This document shows positions 1 through 8,358 of a stretch of 64,000 bases of DNA, one piece after another (within the stretch, counting starts at the first letter, position 1; every line of letters starts with the position of its first letter). The DNA lies in NCBI RefSeq assembly GCF_044464525.1, contig NZ_JBIQLE010000008.1, positions 62,001 through 126,000 on the forward strand, read 5' to 3'. This DNA comes from Pusillimonas sp044464525 (GTDB lineage Bacteria; Pseudomonadota; Gammaproteobacteria; Burkholderiales; Burkholderiaceae_B). The notes below the pieces were generated by a model. It ran no database searches. It saw only the letters and a program-made list of their open reading frames with translations, and was not told where the DNA came from. The position numbers were made by a program, and so were the translations under genes.

Positions 1-698
1 AGTGGGGCGGGGTATCGGCCACCGGCGCGCGGGCGACGCTGTCCAAGGACTTCGGCGACGCCGGCATCTATGGCGCCGTCGCCTGGCACACCCTGCGCGG
101 CAACAACGTGGCGTCCAATAACCGCAAGGAGTTCAACGCCGGCGCGTACTTCCATGTGATTGACGAGCTGGACAGCAAGCTGACTACCGGCGTCAACGTG
201 AACGCGGCTTTCTACGACAAGAACCTCAGCTACTACACCTACGGCCACGGCGGGTACTTCAGCCCGAAGCATTACTATGCGCTTAGCGTCCCTGTTACCT
301 GGGCGCAGCGTTCGGGCAAGTTCAGTTACCGCGTGGATGGCTCGATAGGCCTGCAGACCTTCAAGCAGGACGATGCGGCGGTATTCCCGACGCGCTCCGA
401 TCTCCAGGCCCAGGTGCAGGCCGTCGGCGCGGATCTGCCGGGAATCTACGGCATGCAAGAGGGCGTTTACCGCGGTCAGAGCAAGACCGGCGTCAGCTAC
501 AACGTCAAGGCCACGGCCGAGTACCGGGTGGACCCCAAGCTTGCGCTGGGCGCGACAATCGGGGCCGATAACGCCAGCGACTACAAGCAATGGATGGGCG
601 GCGTCTACTTACGCTATTACTTCCATCCCCAGAGCGGTTTGCTGGACCTGCCCATCAAGCCCCATCGTACAACCAATGGCGACACCTTCGGTCGGTGA
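1..698 (+). CDS. bcsC: Cellulose synthase outer-membrane porin BcsC (WssE-like), 3' end only
   Basis: This is the C-terminal end of a BcsC-family protein; the reading frame is open from base 3 and the start lies before the window. BcsC carries the growing glucan through the periplasm with TPR repeats and out through a C-terminal beta-barrel. The visible part is barrel-like, with alternating aromatic strands and the family pattern GHGGYFSPK. It can be aligned by eye with the C-terminus of the complete BcsC at 24781-28266, which has GQGGYYSPQ at the same place, but the two are clearly diverged. An alternative GTG at 108 is unlikely to be the start because barrel sequence continues upstream of it. 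Four bases separate it from a TPR gene, followed by acetylation genes, so it ends the export part of an acetylated-cellulose operon. Whether it has its own TPR region cannot be seen. Confidence 0.88.
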   Translation, partial: WGGVSATGARATLSKDFGDAGIYGAVAWHTLRGNNVASNNRKEFNAGAYFHVIDELDSKLTTGVNVNAAFYDKNLSYYTYGHGGYFSPKHYYALSVPVTWAQRSGKFSYRVDGSIGLQTFKQDDAAVFPTRSDLQAQVQAVGADLPGIYGMQEGVYRGQSKTGVSYNVKATAEYRVDPKLALGATIGADNASDYKQWMGGVYLRYYFHPQSGLLDLPIKPHRTTNGDTFGR

Positions 699-701
699 GG
701 G

Positions 702-2978
702 ATGCGTGAATATCACTGGCTAGTATGTGGACTGCTTGCGTCGATGTTGCTTCATGCGACGGAGGCGCAAGCAGATGATTCGCACGAGATACTGGTCAAG
801 CAGGGCCATTTCTGGTTGGAGCGCGACGACGGCAAGCGCGCCGCCGAGGTCTGGAACAAGCTGTTTCTGATCAGCCCAGACCACCCCGAGGCCCTGTACG
901 GCCTGGCGACCATCGAGCTGAAGGCCGGGCGCATCGAGCCCGCAAGGGATTATCTACGGCGCTTGGAACAGGCGCACTCCGGTCATCCACTGGTCGCCCA
1001 GCTCGAGCAGGACCTCCTGCTCAGTTCCGAGCGGAACAAAGCCCTGCTGGCGCAGGCGCGCCAGGCGGTGGCGGAGTCGGACGTCGACGAAGCGGCCAAA
1101 AAATACCGGGATGCGCTCGGAGACCGCCTGCCGGTCGGCGAGGTGGGGCGCGATTACTACCATCGCCTGGGCTATACCGAGGGCGGCCTGCTCGAGGCGA
1201 TCGACGGCTTGCGGCGCCTCGAGGCCCAAACCCCGCGCGATCCCTTGTTGCAGTTGGCCCTGGCCCGCCACCTGGCACGTAACGAGCCGACCCGTCTCGA
1301 AGCGATAGGCCGCCTTGCCCGCCTGTCGACGAACTATGACGTGGGCAGCGAAGCCACCGAGAGCTGGCGCGACGCGCTGCTGTGGCTGGGCAAGCCCACG
1401 GCCGAACACAGGCCTCTATACGCTACCTACGTCGAACTGTATCCCCATGACGAGGAAATACGCGCGTTGCTCCAGCGGGCGTCCCAGGCGGGAACGCAGG
1501 CGGCCGGTGCTCCGCCCAAGCCCGATCCGCTGCGCCTGCGCACCGACGCGGCCATGAAGCTGATCGAGTCCGGAAATCCCGCCCGCGCCCGGGTCGAATT
1601 CCAGGCGGTATTGGCGCAACGGCCTAACGATTCGGAAGCCCTGGGAGGCATGGGCGTGCTGTCGATGCGCGAAGGCAACTGGGGGCAGGCCCACGATTAT
1701 CTCGTTCGGGCGCGGCGGGGCAATGCCGCATGGCAGTCCTCGCTTTCCATCGCGCAGTACTGGGTGGACGTCGAGCGGGCGCGAGGCCTGGTGCAACAGG
1801 GCAAGATCGCCGAGGCCCGCACGTTGGCCGATAGCCTGGTCAAGCGCAATTCGAACGAGGCCGCCGCCAAGGATCTGCTGGCGGAGATCCTGGTAGCTCA
1901 AGGTGAGGCGAAGGGAGCGATAGCGATCTACCGCGAAGCCCTGGGACGCCGCCCCGACGATGCCGAACTGCGCTTCCGGCTGGCGCGGCTTTACCAGCAG
2001 GAAGGCAGGGACGCCGAGGCGCGGGCCATGCTCGACGAGCTGCTAAGACAGCATCCCTACGATCCGGAAGTGCTCTACGCCAACGCTGCGCTGGCCGCGG
2101 ACGCCGGAAACTGGGAGGCCGTGCGCGACGGGCTTGCGCAGATCCCCCTTGACCAGCGCACGCCACCCATGCGCCATCTGCGTGCAACGGCCGACCTCAG
2201 GCTTCGGCTTGCCGAGGCGCAAACCCTTGCAAGGGCCGGCAAGAAGGCCGAGGCGCTTCAGTTGCTGGGCGACGTCAGGGCCGAAGCGGGCAGCAATTTC
2301 GACGTGCTCAATGCCGTGGCCGAAGCCTACGTCGATATGGGCGCGGCGGCGCGGGGGCTTGCCTTGCTGGGGCCGCTGCGAACCCAGGGCCACGAGCGCG
2401 GCACCGGTGCGTCGATCGCATACGTGGGCTTGCTGCTGGAGTCGGGCCAGGACGTCGAGGCAGCCGTCATATTGCGCCATCTCGAGCAGCAAAACCTGAC
2501 GGACGCCCAGCGCGCCCGGGTGGATGCGCTGTCCGACGTGCACATTGTTCGCCGGGCCAATTCACTGATGGAACGGGGCGAGGCCGCGGCGGCGCAGGAT
2601 GCATTGGCGCGGGTGCTTGCCAAACGGCCGGATGATCCCGAGGCCTTGAACTCGCTGGCGCGCTCGTACACCTTGGCGGGTCAGGCCAGCCGGGCGCTGG
2701 AGATCTACGAGTCGCTGCGGCAGTCTCATCCGGACAATGCGCGTATACGCATGGGCCTAGCCGAGGCCGCGCTGCAGATGGGCGACCAGCGCCGCGCCCG
2801 GCGCGAGGCGGACACCGCGGCGGACCTGGCACCCGCCAATGTCGATGTATTGACCCGGGCGGCGCAAGTGCACCAGCAACTGGGCAGGACCGCCGATGCG
2901 GCCAAGCTGCTTGAAAGAGCGGCCAGGCTCGATCTGCGCGGTGCGGCGCCCGATACAAGGAACCCTGGACAGAAATGA
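702..2978 (+). CDS. Secreted TPR-repeat protein resembling the BcsC periplasmic domain, without barrel
   Basis: The 758-residue protein begins with a signal peptide (about residues 1-24, ending ATEAQA) followed by TPR-like helical pairs to the end. Repeats recur as A-x-A/G-rich pairs with phrases such as NPARARVEFQAVLAQRPND and DPEALNSLARSYTLAGQ. The first 100 residues and the segment around 145-250 follow the spacing of the BcsC TPR superhelix, but no C-terminal beta-barrel follows. The start at 702 is chosen because it gives the complete signal peptide; a GAGGG lies just before it. The gene begins four bases after the bcsC stop, and its own stop overlaps the next start in ATGA. Likely role: a periplasmic scaffold linking cellulose export to the acetylation enzymes, as AlgK does for alginate. 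That role is inference. It could instead be the TPR half of a split BcsC. Confidence 0.8.
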   Translation: MREYHWLVCGLLASMLLHATEAQADDSHEILVKQGHFWLERDDGKRAAEVWNKLFLISPDHPEALYGLATIELKAGRIEPARDYLRRLEQAHSGHPLVAQLEQDLLLSSERNKALLAQARQAVAESDVDEAAKKYRDALGDRLPVGEVGRDYYHRLGYTEGGLLEAIDGLRRLEAQTPRDPLLQLALARHLARNEPTRLEAIGRLARLSTNYDVGSEATESWRDALLWLGKPTAEHRPLYATYVELYPHDEEIRALLQRASQAGTQAAGAPPKPDPLRLRTDAAMKLIESGNPARARVEFQAVLAQRPNDSEALGGMGVLSMREGNWGQAHDYLVRARRGNAAWQSSLSIAQYWVDVERARGLVQQGKIAEARTLADSLVKRNSNEAAAKDLLAEILVAQGEAKGAIAIYREALGRRPDDAELRFRLARLYQQEGRDAEARAMLDELLRQHPYDPEVLYANAALAADAGNWEAVRDGLAQIPLDQRTPPMRHLRATADLRLRLAEAQTLARAGKKAEALQLLGDVRAEAGSNFDVLNAVAEAYVDMGAAARGLALLGPLRTQGHERGTGASIAYVGLLLESGQDVEAAVILRHLEQQNLTDAQRARVDALSDVHIVRRANSLMERGEAAAAQDALARVLAKRPDDPEALNSLARSYTLAGQASRALEIYESLRQSHPDNARIRMGLAEAALQMGDQRRARREADTAADLAPANVDVLTRAAQVHQQLGRTADAAKLLERAARLDLRGAAPDTRNPGQK

Positions 2979-3646
2979 AATCCCTTCTTCTCGCAATATG
3001 CTCCCTGGCGGTCGCCTTGGCCGGCAACCTGGCCCACGGCATCGAAATCAAGCTCTACCCCACCGGGCCGGCCGAAGATTCCGCCTTCGTGCGCTTCGTG
3101 GACGGCGGCGGGTCCGGGTTGCGCGTGACGGCCCCCGGCTCGCAGCTGGCTCTTGAACTGGGCGCCTCCTTCCGGTCCAGCCCCTACATGCCTGTGGCCG
3201 GGAAAACTACCATCCAGGGCGAACTGGCCCAGGGCCAGGACAAGCGGGCGGTGTCGGTCGACGTCATGCCGGGTGAGTTCGTCACGGTGCTGGGAATCAA
3301 GACGGACGAGGGTTTGCAGGTGCACACCCTGCATGAGGAAGCGGACGATTTCACTGCGGTCCGGGCTTCCATCGCCTTTTACGACTTGAACGACTCATGC
3401 CGCGATGCCGGCGTGCAGGTCGTCGGGCGATCCGTGTCGCTGTTCGAGAATGTCGAGACCGGCAAGTGGGTGCGCCGCCAGGTCAACCCGGTTCCATTGA
3501 GCGTTCAACTGCTCTGCGACGGCCGGCCGGTGGGCGGGCCGCTGGACCTCGGCACCTTGGGAGCGGGCGAGCGCCACAGCCTGTTCCTGGCGCCTGGCGA
3601 CCCGGCGCAGCAATTCTTCCATGTAAAGGACGAGCTCGCTTTCTGA
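2975..3646 (+). CDS. wssG: Periplasmic polysaccharide acetylation protein, AlgF/WssG-like
   Basis: The 223-residue product has a signal peptide (cleavage near GNLAHG) and resembles AlgF, the periplasmic accessory protein of alginate O-acetylation, whose counterpart in acetylated-cellulose operons is WssG. AlgF-type proteins are small beta-rich adaptors thought to help pass acetyl groups between the membrane acyltransferase and the periplasmic transferase. The AlgF-like features are the opening IEIKLYPTGPAEDSAFVRF and the beta-rich two-domain layout. The start codon lies inside the stop of the TPR gene (ATGA), which implies translational coupling. The MBOAT gene follows eight bases after the stop. 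Assignment rests on family resemblance and on its place immediately before AlgI- and AlgJ-like genes. Confidence 0.78.
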   Translation: MKSLLLAICSLAVALAGNLAHGIEIKLYPTGPAEDSAFVRFVDGGGSGLRVTAPGSQLALELGASFRSSPYMPVAGKTTIQGELAQGQDKRAVSVDVMPGEFVTVLGIKTDEGLQVHTLHEEADDFTAVRASIAFYDLNDSCRDAGVQVVGRSVSLFENVETGKWVRRQVNPVPLSVQLLCDGRPVGGPLDLGTLGAGERHSLFLAPGDPAQQFFHVKDELAF

Positions 3647-3653
3647 GCCTTGC

Positions 3654-5060
3654 ATGATCTTCACTTCGATTGAGTTCCTGACGCTGTTTCTGCCGGCGTT
3701 CCTGCTGGTGTATGCGCTGGCGCCCGAAGCGCGGCGCAATGCGGTCCTGCTGGCGGGAAGCTGGGTGTTCTACGGCTGGTGGAGCCCGGCCTTCCTGTTG
3801 TTGTTCGTGGGCCTGACGGTGCTGGCCTGGGTCGGAGGGCTGGCGCTGGGCGCCTTGCCCGCGGGGCGCCGGCGCAAGAGCCTGCTGGCCGTCCTGCTGG
3901 TCGCCAACGCGGGCACGCTGTTCTGGTTCAAGTATGTCAACATTCTCGTCGAAACCCTGGCCGGGCTGCCGTTCGTCGGGGGCGCCATGCCGGCCGATTG
4001 GCAACGCGTGGTCCTGCCCATAGGCTTGTCCTTCATCATCTTGCAGGCCATCTCGTACCTGGTGGACGTGTATCGCGGCGACGTGCGCCCACAGCGCCGC
4101 TTCGTCTGGTTCGCGGCCTACCTCGCCATGTTCGGCCAATTGATCGCCGGGCCCATCCTGCGCTACGAATGGGTCGAGCGCGAGCTGGCCAGGCGGCGCT
4201 TTACCTGGATGGATTTTTCGGCCGGCGGGCGGCGTTTCATGGTGGGCATGTGCATGAAGGTGCTGGTGGCCGACACCTTGTCGCCGCTGGTCGAAACCGC
4301 GTTCGCCGTGCCCGGGCCGAGCTTTCTCGATGCCTGGCTGGCCTGCCTGGCGTATTCTTTGCAGTTGTTCTTCGATTTTGCGGGCTACAGCGCCATGGCC
4401 ATCGGTCTGGGGCAGATGCTGGGCTTTCATTTTCCCGAGAACTTCAATCACCCGTATCTGGCGCGCAGTATTCAGGATTTCTGGCGGCGCTGGCATATTT
4501 CGCTGTCCACCTGGATACGCGATTACCTTTACATCCCGTTCGGTGGCAACCGCAGGGGCGCCGTTCGTACCTACGTCAACCTTGTCCTTGCCATGGCCAT
4601 CGCCGGCATGTGGCATGGTAGCGACAACTGGAATTTCCTGTTGTGGGGCCTGATGCATGGCGCGGCACTGGCAGTGGCGCGGGCCTGGAGCCGGTCGGAG
4701 CTGCCGCCTGTTCCCACCCTGCCGTCCAGGGCGGCCACCCTGGTCTTCGTATGCATGGCGTGGGTGGTTTTCCGCGCGGCGGATTTCGACACGGCATGGT
4801 CGTTGTACCTGGGGCAGTTGGGGCTGCGCGGCTGGGCGCTCGGAGACGCGCTGCGGGTGGCGCTGCAGCCTTCTCACCTGGCGGCGATAGGACTGGGGCT
4901 TGCCTGCATCGTGGCGCCCTTGTTGCGTGAGCCCGTGCGGCGGCGCATGCCGGTGTGCGTGCTGGCCGCCGCCGACCTGTGGCCCGTGTTCGGCTTCGTG
5001 TTCGCGATGGCCTTGGTGGCGAGCCGCAAGGCGGTGCCGTTCCTGTACTTCCAATTCTAA
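3654..5060 (+). CDS. wssH: MBOAT family O-acyltransferase, AlgI/WssH-like
   Basis: The protein has 468 residues, the usual AlgI size, and about ten hydrophobic segments. It belongs to the membrane-bound O-acyltransferase family, which moves acetyl groups from the cytoplasm across the inner membrane for polymer acetylation. The AlgI signature is clear: a QAISYLVDVYRGD stretch, a RRWHISLSTWIRDYLYIP segment, and MWHG followed by LMHG, which place the conserved histidines at residues 321 and 335. The first corresponds by position to the catalytic histidine of AlgI. It starts with ATG eight bases after the AlgF-like gene and is followed ten bases later by the AlgJ-like gene. Because the upstream gene is BcsC rather than an alginate gene, the substrate is most likely cellulose. 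Confidence 0.92.
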   Translation: MIFTSIEFLTLFLPAFLLVYALAPEARRNAVLLAGSWVFYGWWSPAFLLLFVGLTVLAWVGGLALGALPAGRRRKSLLAVLLVANAGTLFWFKYVNILVETLAGLPFVGGAMPADWQRVVLPIGLSFIILQAISYLVDVYRGDVRPQRRFVWFAAYLAMFGQLIAGPILRYEWVERELARRRFTWMDFSAGGRRFMVGMCMKVLVADTLSPLVETAFAVPGPSFLDAWLACLAYSLQLFFDFAGYSAMAIGLGQMLGFHFPENFNHPYLARSIQDFWRRWHISLSTWIRDYLYIPFGGNRRGAVRTYVNLVLAMAIAGMWHGSDNWNFLLWGLMHGAALAVARAWSRSELPPVPTLPSRAATLVFVCMAWVVFRAADFDTAWSLYLGQLGLRGWALGDALRVALQPSHLAAIGLGLACIVAPLLREPVRRRMPVCVLAAADLWPVFGFVFAMALVASRKAVPFLYFQF

Positions 5061-5070
5061 GGAGAACGAT

Positions 5071-6303
5071 GTGGCGTTGGCTGATCCCGTGCAATCGTTC
5101 AACCAGCCTTCGCGGGTGGCCAGGGCCGTGGCGGGCTGCGCCTTCATCGCCGCCATGCTTGCCGGCGCGGCGTCGATCGTATGGAGCATGGCGGCCGGCC
5201 GGATAAGCCTGGCTTCCGACGCATGGACGCGCAGTTCGATCATGAGCGGCGAAACGGCCCGGGGCCTGGCGGCCGAACTGGCGCGGACGCCGCTGCCCGT
5301 TGCGCTTGCGGATGCCGAAAGAGCGGCTTCATGGCTGGTGGCGGGTTCGCTCGGGCCGCGCGTGCGGCGCGGCTGCGACCCGTGGCTATTCCTGAATGAC
5401 GAGCTGGCGGTCCACCTTGATGCCGGGCGCAACGCCCAGGAGCGCCTGGCGGCCGTCGCGCTGGTGCGCGAGCTGCTGCGCCGCCGGGGCGCCGAACTGG
5501 TGGTGGCCACCGTGCCGGATAAAAGCCGTGTGCAGCACGAGCAGCTTTGCGGGCTGTACCGGCCGGTTTCCTCGGCCGATCGCCTCAGCCAATGGGAGGC
5601 GGGACTGGCGCGGCACGGCATCCCGCAGGCCGCCTTGCTGCCCGCGCTCGATGAGGTCAAGCGCGGCGGCGAAGCCCAGCCTTTTCTCACGATCGATACG
5701 CATTGGACCGAAGCCGGCGCGCGCGCCGCGGCGGACGCCCTGGCTCGGGTGGTCCGCCAAGCCGGCCTGGCCCTGACTCCTCATCAGCAATACCGGCTCG
5801 AGCCGGGCGAGCCGCGCGACCGGCAAGGCGACCTGCTGCGGCTGGCTGGCGTCGATTGGCTGCCTGCGTCGCTGTTGCCGCCTCCCGACAGGGTGGCGAC
5901 CGTGCGACTCAGCCCGCTGGCGCCGGATCAGCAGGGCGCGTCGCCCCATTCCGATGATGCTTCGGCGTCCGCCGCCGCGGGCGATGCCGCCGATGATTTG
6001 TTCGGCGATGCCAGCCTGCCCACGGTGGCGTTGATCGGCACCTCGTATTCGCGCACGTCTTCCTTTGTGCCGTTTCTGGAGGCGGCTTTGAGCACGCCGG
6101 TGCCCAGCTTCGCCCAGGACGGCGGCGACTTCTGGGGCGCGGCGAAAACCTACCTGGCGTCTGCCGAGTTTCGCGAGACGCCGCCGCGGCTGGTGATCTG
6201 GGAGATGCCCGAGCGCGTCCTGCAGATGCCCCTCGCGCCGGAAGAGAAGGCATGGATGCAGGGGCTGAAGGCCCCTGCCCGTAACGACCGAACGATCGAT
6301 TAA
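5071..6303 (+). CDS. wssI: Periplasmic SGNH acetyltransferase, AlgJ/AlgX-like (WssI)
   Basis: I place the start at GTG 5071, with GGAG at 5061-5064, giving 410 residues; the open frame extends further upstream, but that part overlaps the MBOAT gene. An N-terminal hydrophobic segment (about residues 18-45) anchors it or serves as a signal. The AlgJ/AlgX hallmarks are the GCDPWLFLNDEL opening of the catalytic domain, a D-T-H-W motif with Asp209 and His211, and GTSYS with Ser325. Together these form the Ser-Asp-His site that transfers acetyl groups to the polymer. WssI from Pseudomonas is known to acetylate cello-oligomers. An alternative ATG at 5069 is in another frame. A 54-base gap separates it from the next gene. 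Confidence 0.88.
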   Translation: MALADPVQSFNQPSRVARAVAGCAFIAAMLAGAASIVWSMAAGRISLASDAWTRSSIMSGETARGLAAELARTPLPVALADAERAASWLVAGSLGPRVRRGCDPWLFLNDELAVHLDAGRNAQERLAAVALVRELLRRRGAELVVATVPDKSRVQHEQLCGLYRPVSSADRLSQWEAGLARHGIPQAALLPALDEVKRGGEAQPFLTIDTHWTEAGARAAADALARVVRQAGLALTPHQQYRLEPGEPRDRQGDLLRLAGVDWLPASLLPPPDRVATVRLSPLAPDQQGASPHSDDASASAAAGDAADDLFGDASLPTVALIGTSYSRTSSFVPFLEAALSTPVPSFAQDGGDFWGAAKTYLASAEFRETPPRLVIWEMPERVLQMPLAPEEKAWMQGLKAPARNDRTID

Positions 6304-6357
6304 TATAGTTCAACGATTCCGTATGGAACCATACGTCAACGACAAGGAGCACCGGAT

Positions 6358-7029
6358 ATGGCATCGGCGGCAGCGGCATTGGCAGGCCTTAGTTTTCTCG
6401 TTATCGGCGAAAGCCACATGTTGTACGAACTGCCTGAATCCCTTCATGCGGACCTGAGCGCCCAGGGGGCGGCCTACGTGCATTCAGTGGGCGCCTGCGG
6501 GGCGAGCGCCATCGACTGGGTCAAGCCCAGGCAGGTGGATTGCGGCCAGGAGAAAAAGGGCAAGGAGCCGGCCAGCATCAACAAGTCGGGCATGCAGACG
6601 CAGGCCATCAAGCAATTGATCGCCGCGGACAAGCCCGATGTGGTGGTCCTGATCATCGGCGACACGATGGGCTCTTACGACAACGAGACCTTTCCCAAGG
6701 CCTGGGCTTGGCAGGGGGTGTCCAGCCTGACCAAGGAAATCGCCGGCGCCGGCGCCGCCTGCGTCTGGGTGGGGCCGGCCTATGGCCGCGCGGGCGGCAA
6801 ATACAACAAGCGCGATGATCGGGTCGAGCGGATCAGCCGCTTCCTGTCCACCAACGTCAATCCCTGCGTGTATATCGACTCGCTCAAGTTCGCCAATCCA
6901 GGTCAATGGCGAACGTTCGACGGGCAGCACTTTGCGGCCGACGGCTATGCGGCGTGGAGCAAGGCCATCGTGAGCGAGGTCTCGCAGTTGCCCATGATCG
7001 AGGAACTCAAGAAAAAGAAGGCCCCATGA
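6358..7029 (+). CDS. wssF: SGNH-fold hydrolase/acetyltransferase, WssF-like
   Basis: The 223-residue protein has the SGNH esterase layout. There is a nucleophile block IGESHML (Ser19), a central strand ending in IIGDTMGSYDNE, and a C-terminal DGQHFAADGY block giving Asp188 and His191. These are the residues expected of a Ser-His-Asp site. WssF of the Pseudomonas acetylated-cellulose operon has this character. The start is fixed by AAGGAG about 12 bases upstream of ATG 6358. No convincing cleavable signal peptide is visible: the hydrophobic N-terminus runs directly into the catalytic first strand, so the location is uncertain. In the Pseudomonas wss operon F precedes G-H-I; here it comes last. 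Confidence 0.72.
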   Translation: MASAAAALAGLSFLVIGESHMLYELPESLHADLSAQGAAYVHSVGACGASAIDWVKPRQVDCGQEKKGKEPASINKSGMQTQAIKQLIAADKPDVVVLIIGDTMGSYDNETFPKAWAWQGVSSLTKEIAGAGAACVWVGPAYGRAGGKYNKRDDRVERISRFLSTNVNPCVYIDSLKFANPGQWRTFDGQHFAADGYAAWSKAIVSEVSQLPMIEELKKKKAP

Positions 7030-7065
7030 CAAGCCGGAACGGCCTGGGCGGTGGAAACACCGGGT

Positions 7066-7929
7066 TCAACGACAGGTTGGGACGGGCAGCGTAAGGGTGG
7101 TTCCGCCGGGACCGGAATGGCTGCGCTGATAGATCGGATCCGCCAGCGCCTGCGATGGGTCAATGAAGGTCCAGCCGGCGGCTTTCAGTTCTTGCAGCAG
7201 TTCGGGCAGCGCGGCCGCGTTCAACTGGGTGGTATGCAGCAGAAGCACGTGGGCCGGGCTGCGCTTGAGCCGCTGCGTCCAGCGGCTGTCTTGCGCCCGC
7301 GCCTGCGCCAATAGCTGCCTGACGTAATCCTGCCGCAACGCATCCGCCTGGGCGGGCGTGCCTGTTTGCAGCAGATTCAGGTATTGCTTTTCCCATTGCC
7401 AGTCAGGCATGGAGACAGTCGTCGCTGCCACGCCATAGCCGTGTCCGGCAAGCCATGCCATGACCTGGTCGTGCTGGGCGGGGGTGCCGCCTTCGTCCAG
7501 GTAGGGGAAGCGCAGTCTTGGGCACCAGCCGGGCAGGACCCGCAGCAGATCGTGGGCGCGCTGCACGTCGGCCAGGTATTGCGTCGTGTCCGAATGGCTC
7601 AAGGCTTCGTGGCTGTAGGTGTGATTGCCGATGGCATGGCCGTTCTCGCCCCAGGCGCGCACCAGGGCGAGATTGGCGGGATCGCCCAGGGCCACCCCCG
7701 ACGGAAAGAGTATGGCGCGCACCGCGTGCCGCTTCAGTGTGTCGAGCATCGCCGCGTTGTCCGACACGGCCCTCGGCCCGCTGCTTGCGACGTCGAATCC
7801 GTCGTCGAAGGTGAAGGCGATGCTTTGCGCCCAACACGCGCCGGCCTGTGCGGCAAGCAGCAAGGCGCCGGCAAGCCAAAGGGAGCCTACGCGGTGCAGC
7901 GAGCGGCGGGGTGTAGGGGCGAAGGTCAT
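7066..7929 (-). CDS. Secreted polysaccharide deacetylase (NodB domain)
   Basis: The 287-residue product has an N-terminal signal peptide ending near AGACWAQ and a NodB-type carbohydrate esterase 4 domain. Motif 1 is FTFDDGF with the catalytic and metal-binding Asp pair; motif 2 is HTYSHE with the two metal histidines; motif 3 is RFPYLDEG; and a late LLLHTTQLNA supplies the C-terminal histidine. Such enzymes remove acetyl groups from GlcNAc polymers, peptidoglycan or O-acetylated polysaccharides. It faces the acetylation operon across a 36-base gap, so a role in trimming acetyl groups from the exported polymer is possible but not shown. RLSP-like substrate-specific domains are absent. Confidence 0.87.
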   Translation of the reverse strand: MTFAPTPRRSLHRVGSLWLAGALLLAAQAGACWAQSIAFTFDDGFDVASSGPRAVSDNAAMLDTLKRHAVRAILFPSGVALGDPANLALVRAWGENGHAIGNHTYSHEALSHSDTTQYLADVQRAHDLLRVLPGWCPRLRFPYLDEGGTPAQHDQVMAWLAGHGYGVAATTVSMPDWQWEKQYLNLLQTGTPAQADALRQDYVRQLLAQARAQDSRWTQRLKRSPAHVLLLHTTQLNAAALPELLQELKAAGWTFIDPSQALADPIYQRSHSGPGGTTLTLPVPTCR

Positions 7930-8358
7930 GGTCTAGGAATTATACGTTCCGGCTTCGAACCGCTTCGTCGGTTTGCCGCGACATTTTCCGCTTTTGGGAG
8001 CCTGGCCGATTGCCTTGTCTTGTGCAATGCAGTAAAGTTGTGTACTTGGCCGAGCGTATTATCCTCAGCTCGGTCCTATGGGCACTATCGTTCGGGCCAT
8101 CCGCCCGTTTTTTGCGCCTTTATCATTTAGCCAAGGGCCGCGTCACAAGCGTGTGTCGCCGTGGCATCCGTTTCTACCTCTTGCGTTCACCATGAACGCT
8201 CGTACGGTGTTTCGACGAGTGGGCATCGGTACGGCACGGTATCTGGGTGGAGTGGTTCCGTGAACCATCAAGCCTCAGAGCATCATGCCGCGTCCGGCGC
8301 AGCTCGGGCCTGTTTAGGCCAGTCGAGGCTCCCGTACCGGTTACGAAAGGACTACAAC
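7930..8358. other. Non-coding leader region upstream of ilvI
   Basis: These 429 bases separate the divergent deacetylase and ilvI genes. A 23-codon reading frame (8192-8263) with several Val, Ile and Leu codons ends about 95 bases before ilvI. Its branched-chain codons are scattered, and no terminator hairpin with a T-run follows. A short GGGCCTGTTTAGGCC inverted repeat lies near 8308. I see no convincing promoter or riboswitch, although a long leader fits regulated expression. Confidence 0.4.

Noticed and set aside
4900..5070. N-terminal extension of the AlgJ-like gene
   Set aside because: It lies inside the AlgI-like coding region and reads as Arg/Cys/Trp-rich out-of-frame sequence; GTG 5071 with GGAG upstream is the better start.
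3483..5690. 735-codon open frame on the minus strand across the AlgI- and AlgJ-like genes
   Set aside because: It is antisense to two convincing families, is made of Arg/Gln/Pro/Gly-rich low-complexity sequence and has no recognisable domain; such frames are expected in GC-rich DNA.
8192..8263. Possible ilv attenuator leader peptide (23 codons)
   Set aside because: Branched-chain codons are scattered rather than clustered, and no terminator/antiterminator pair with a T-run follows.
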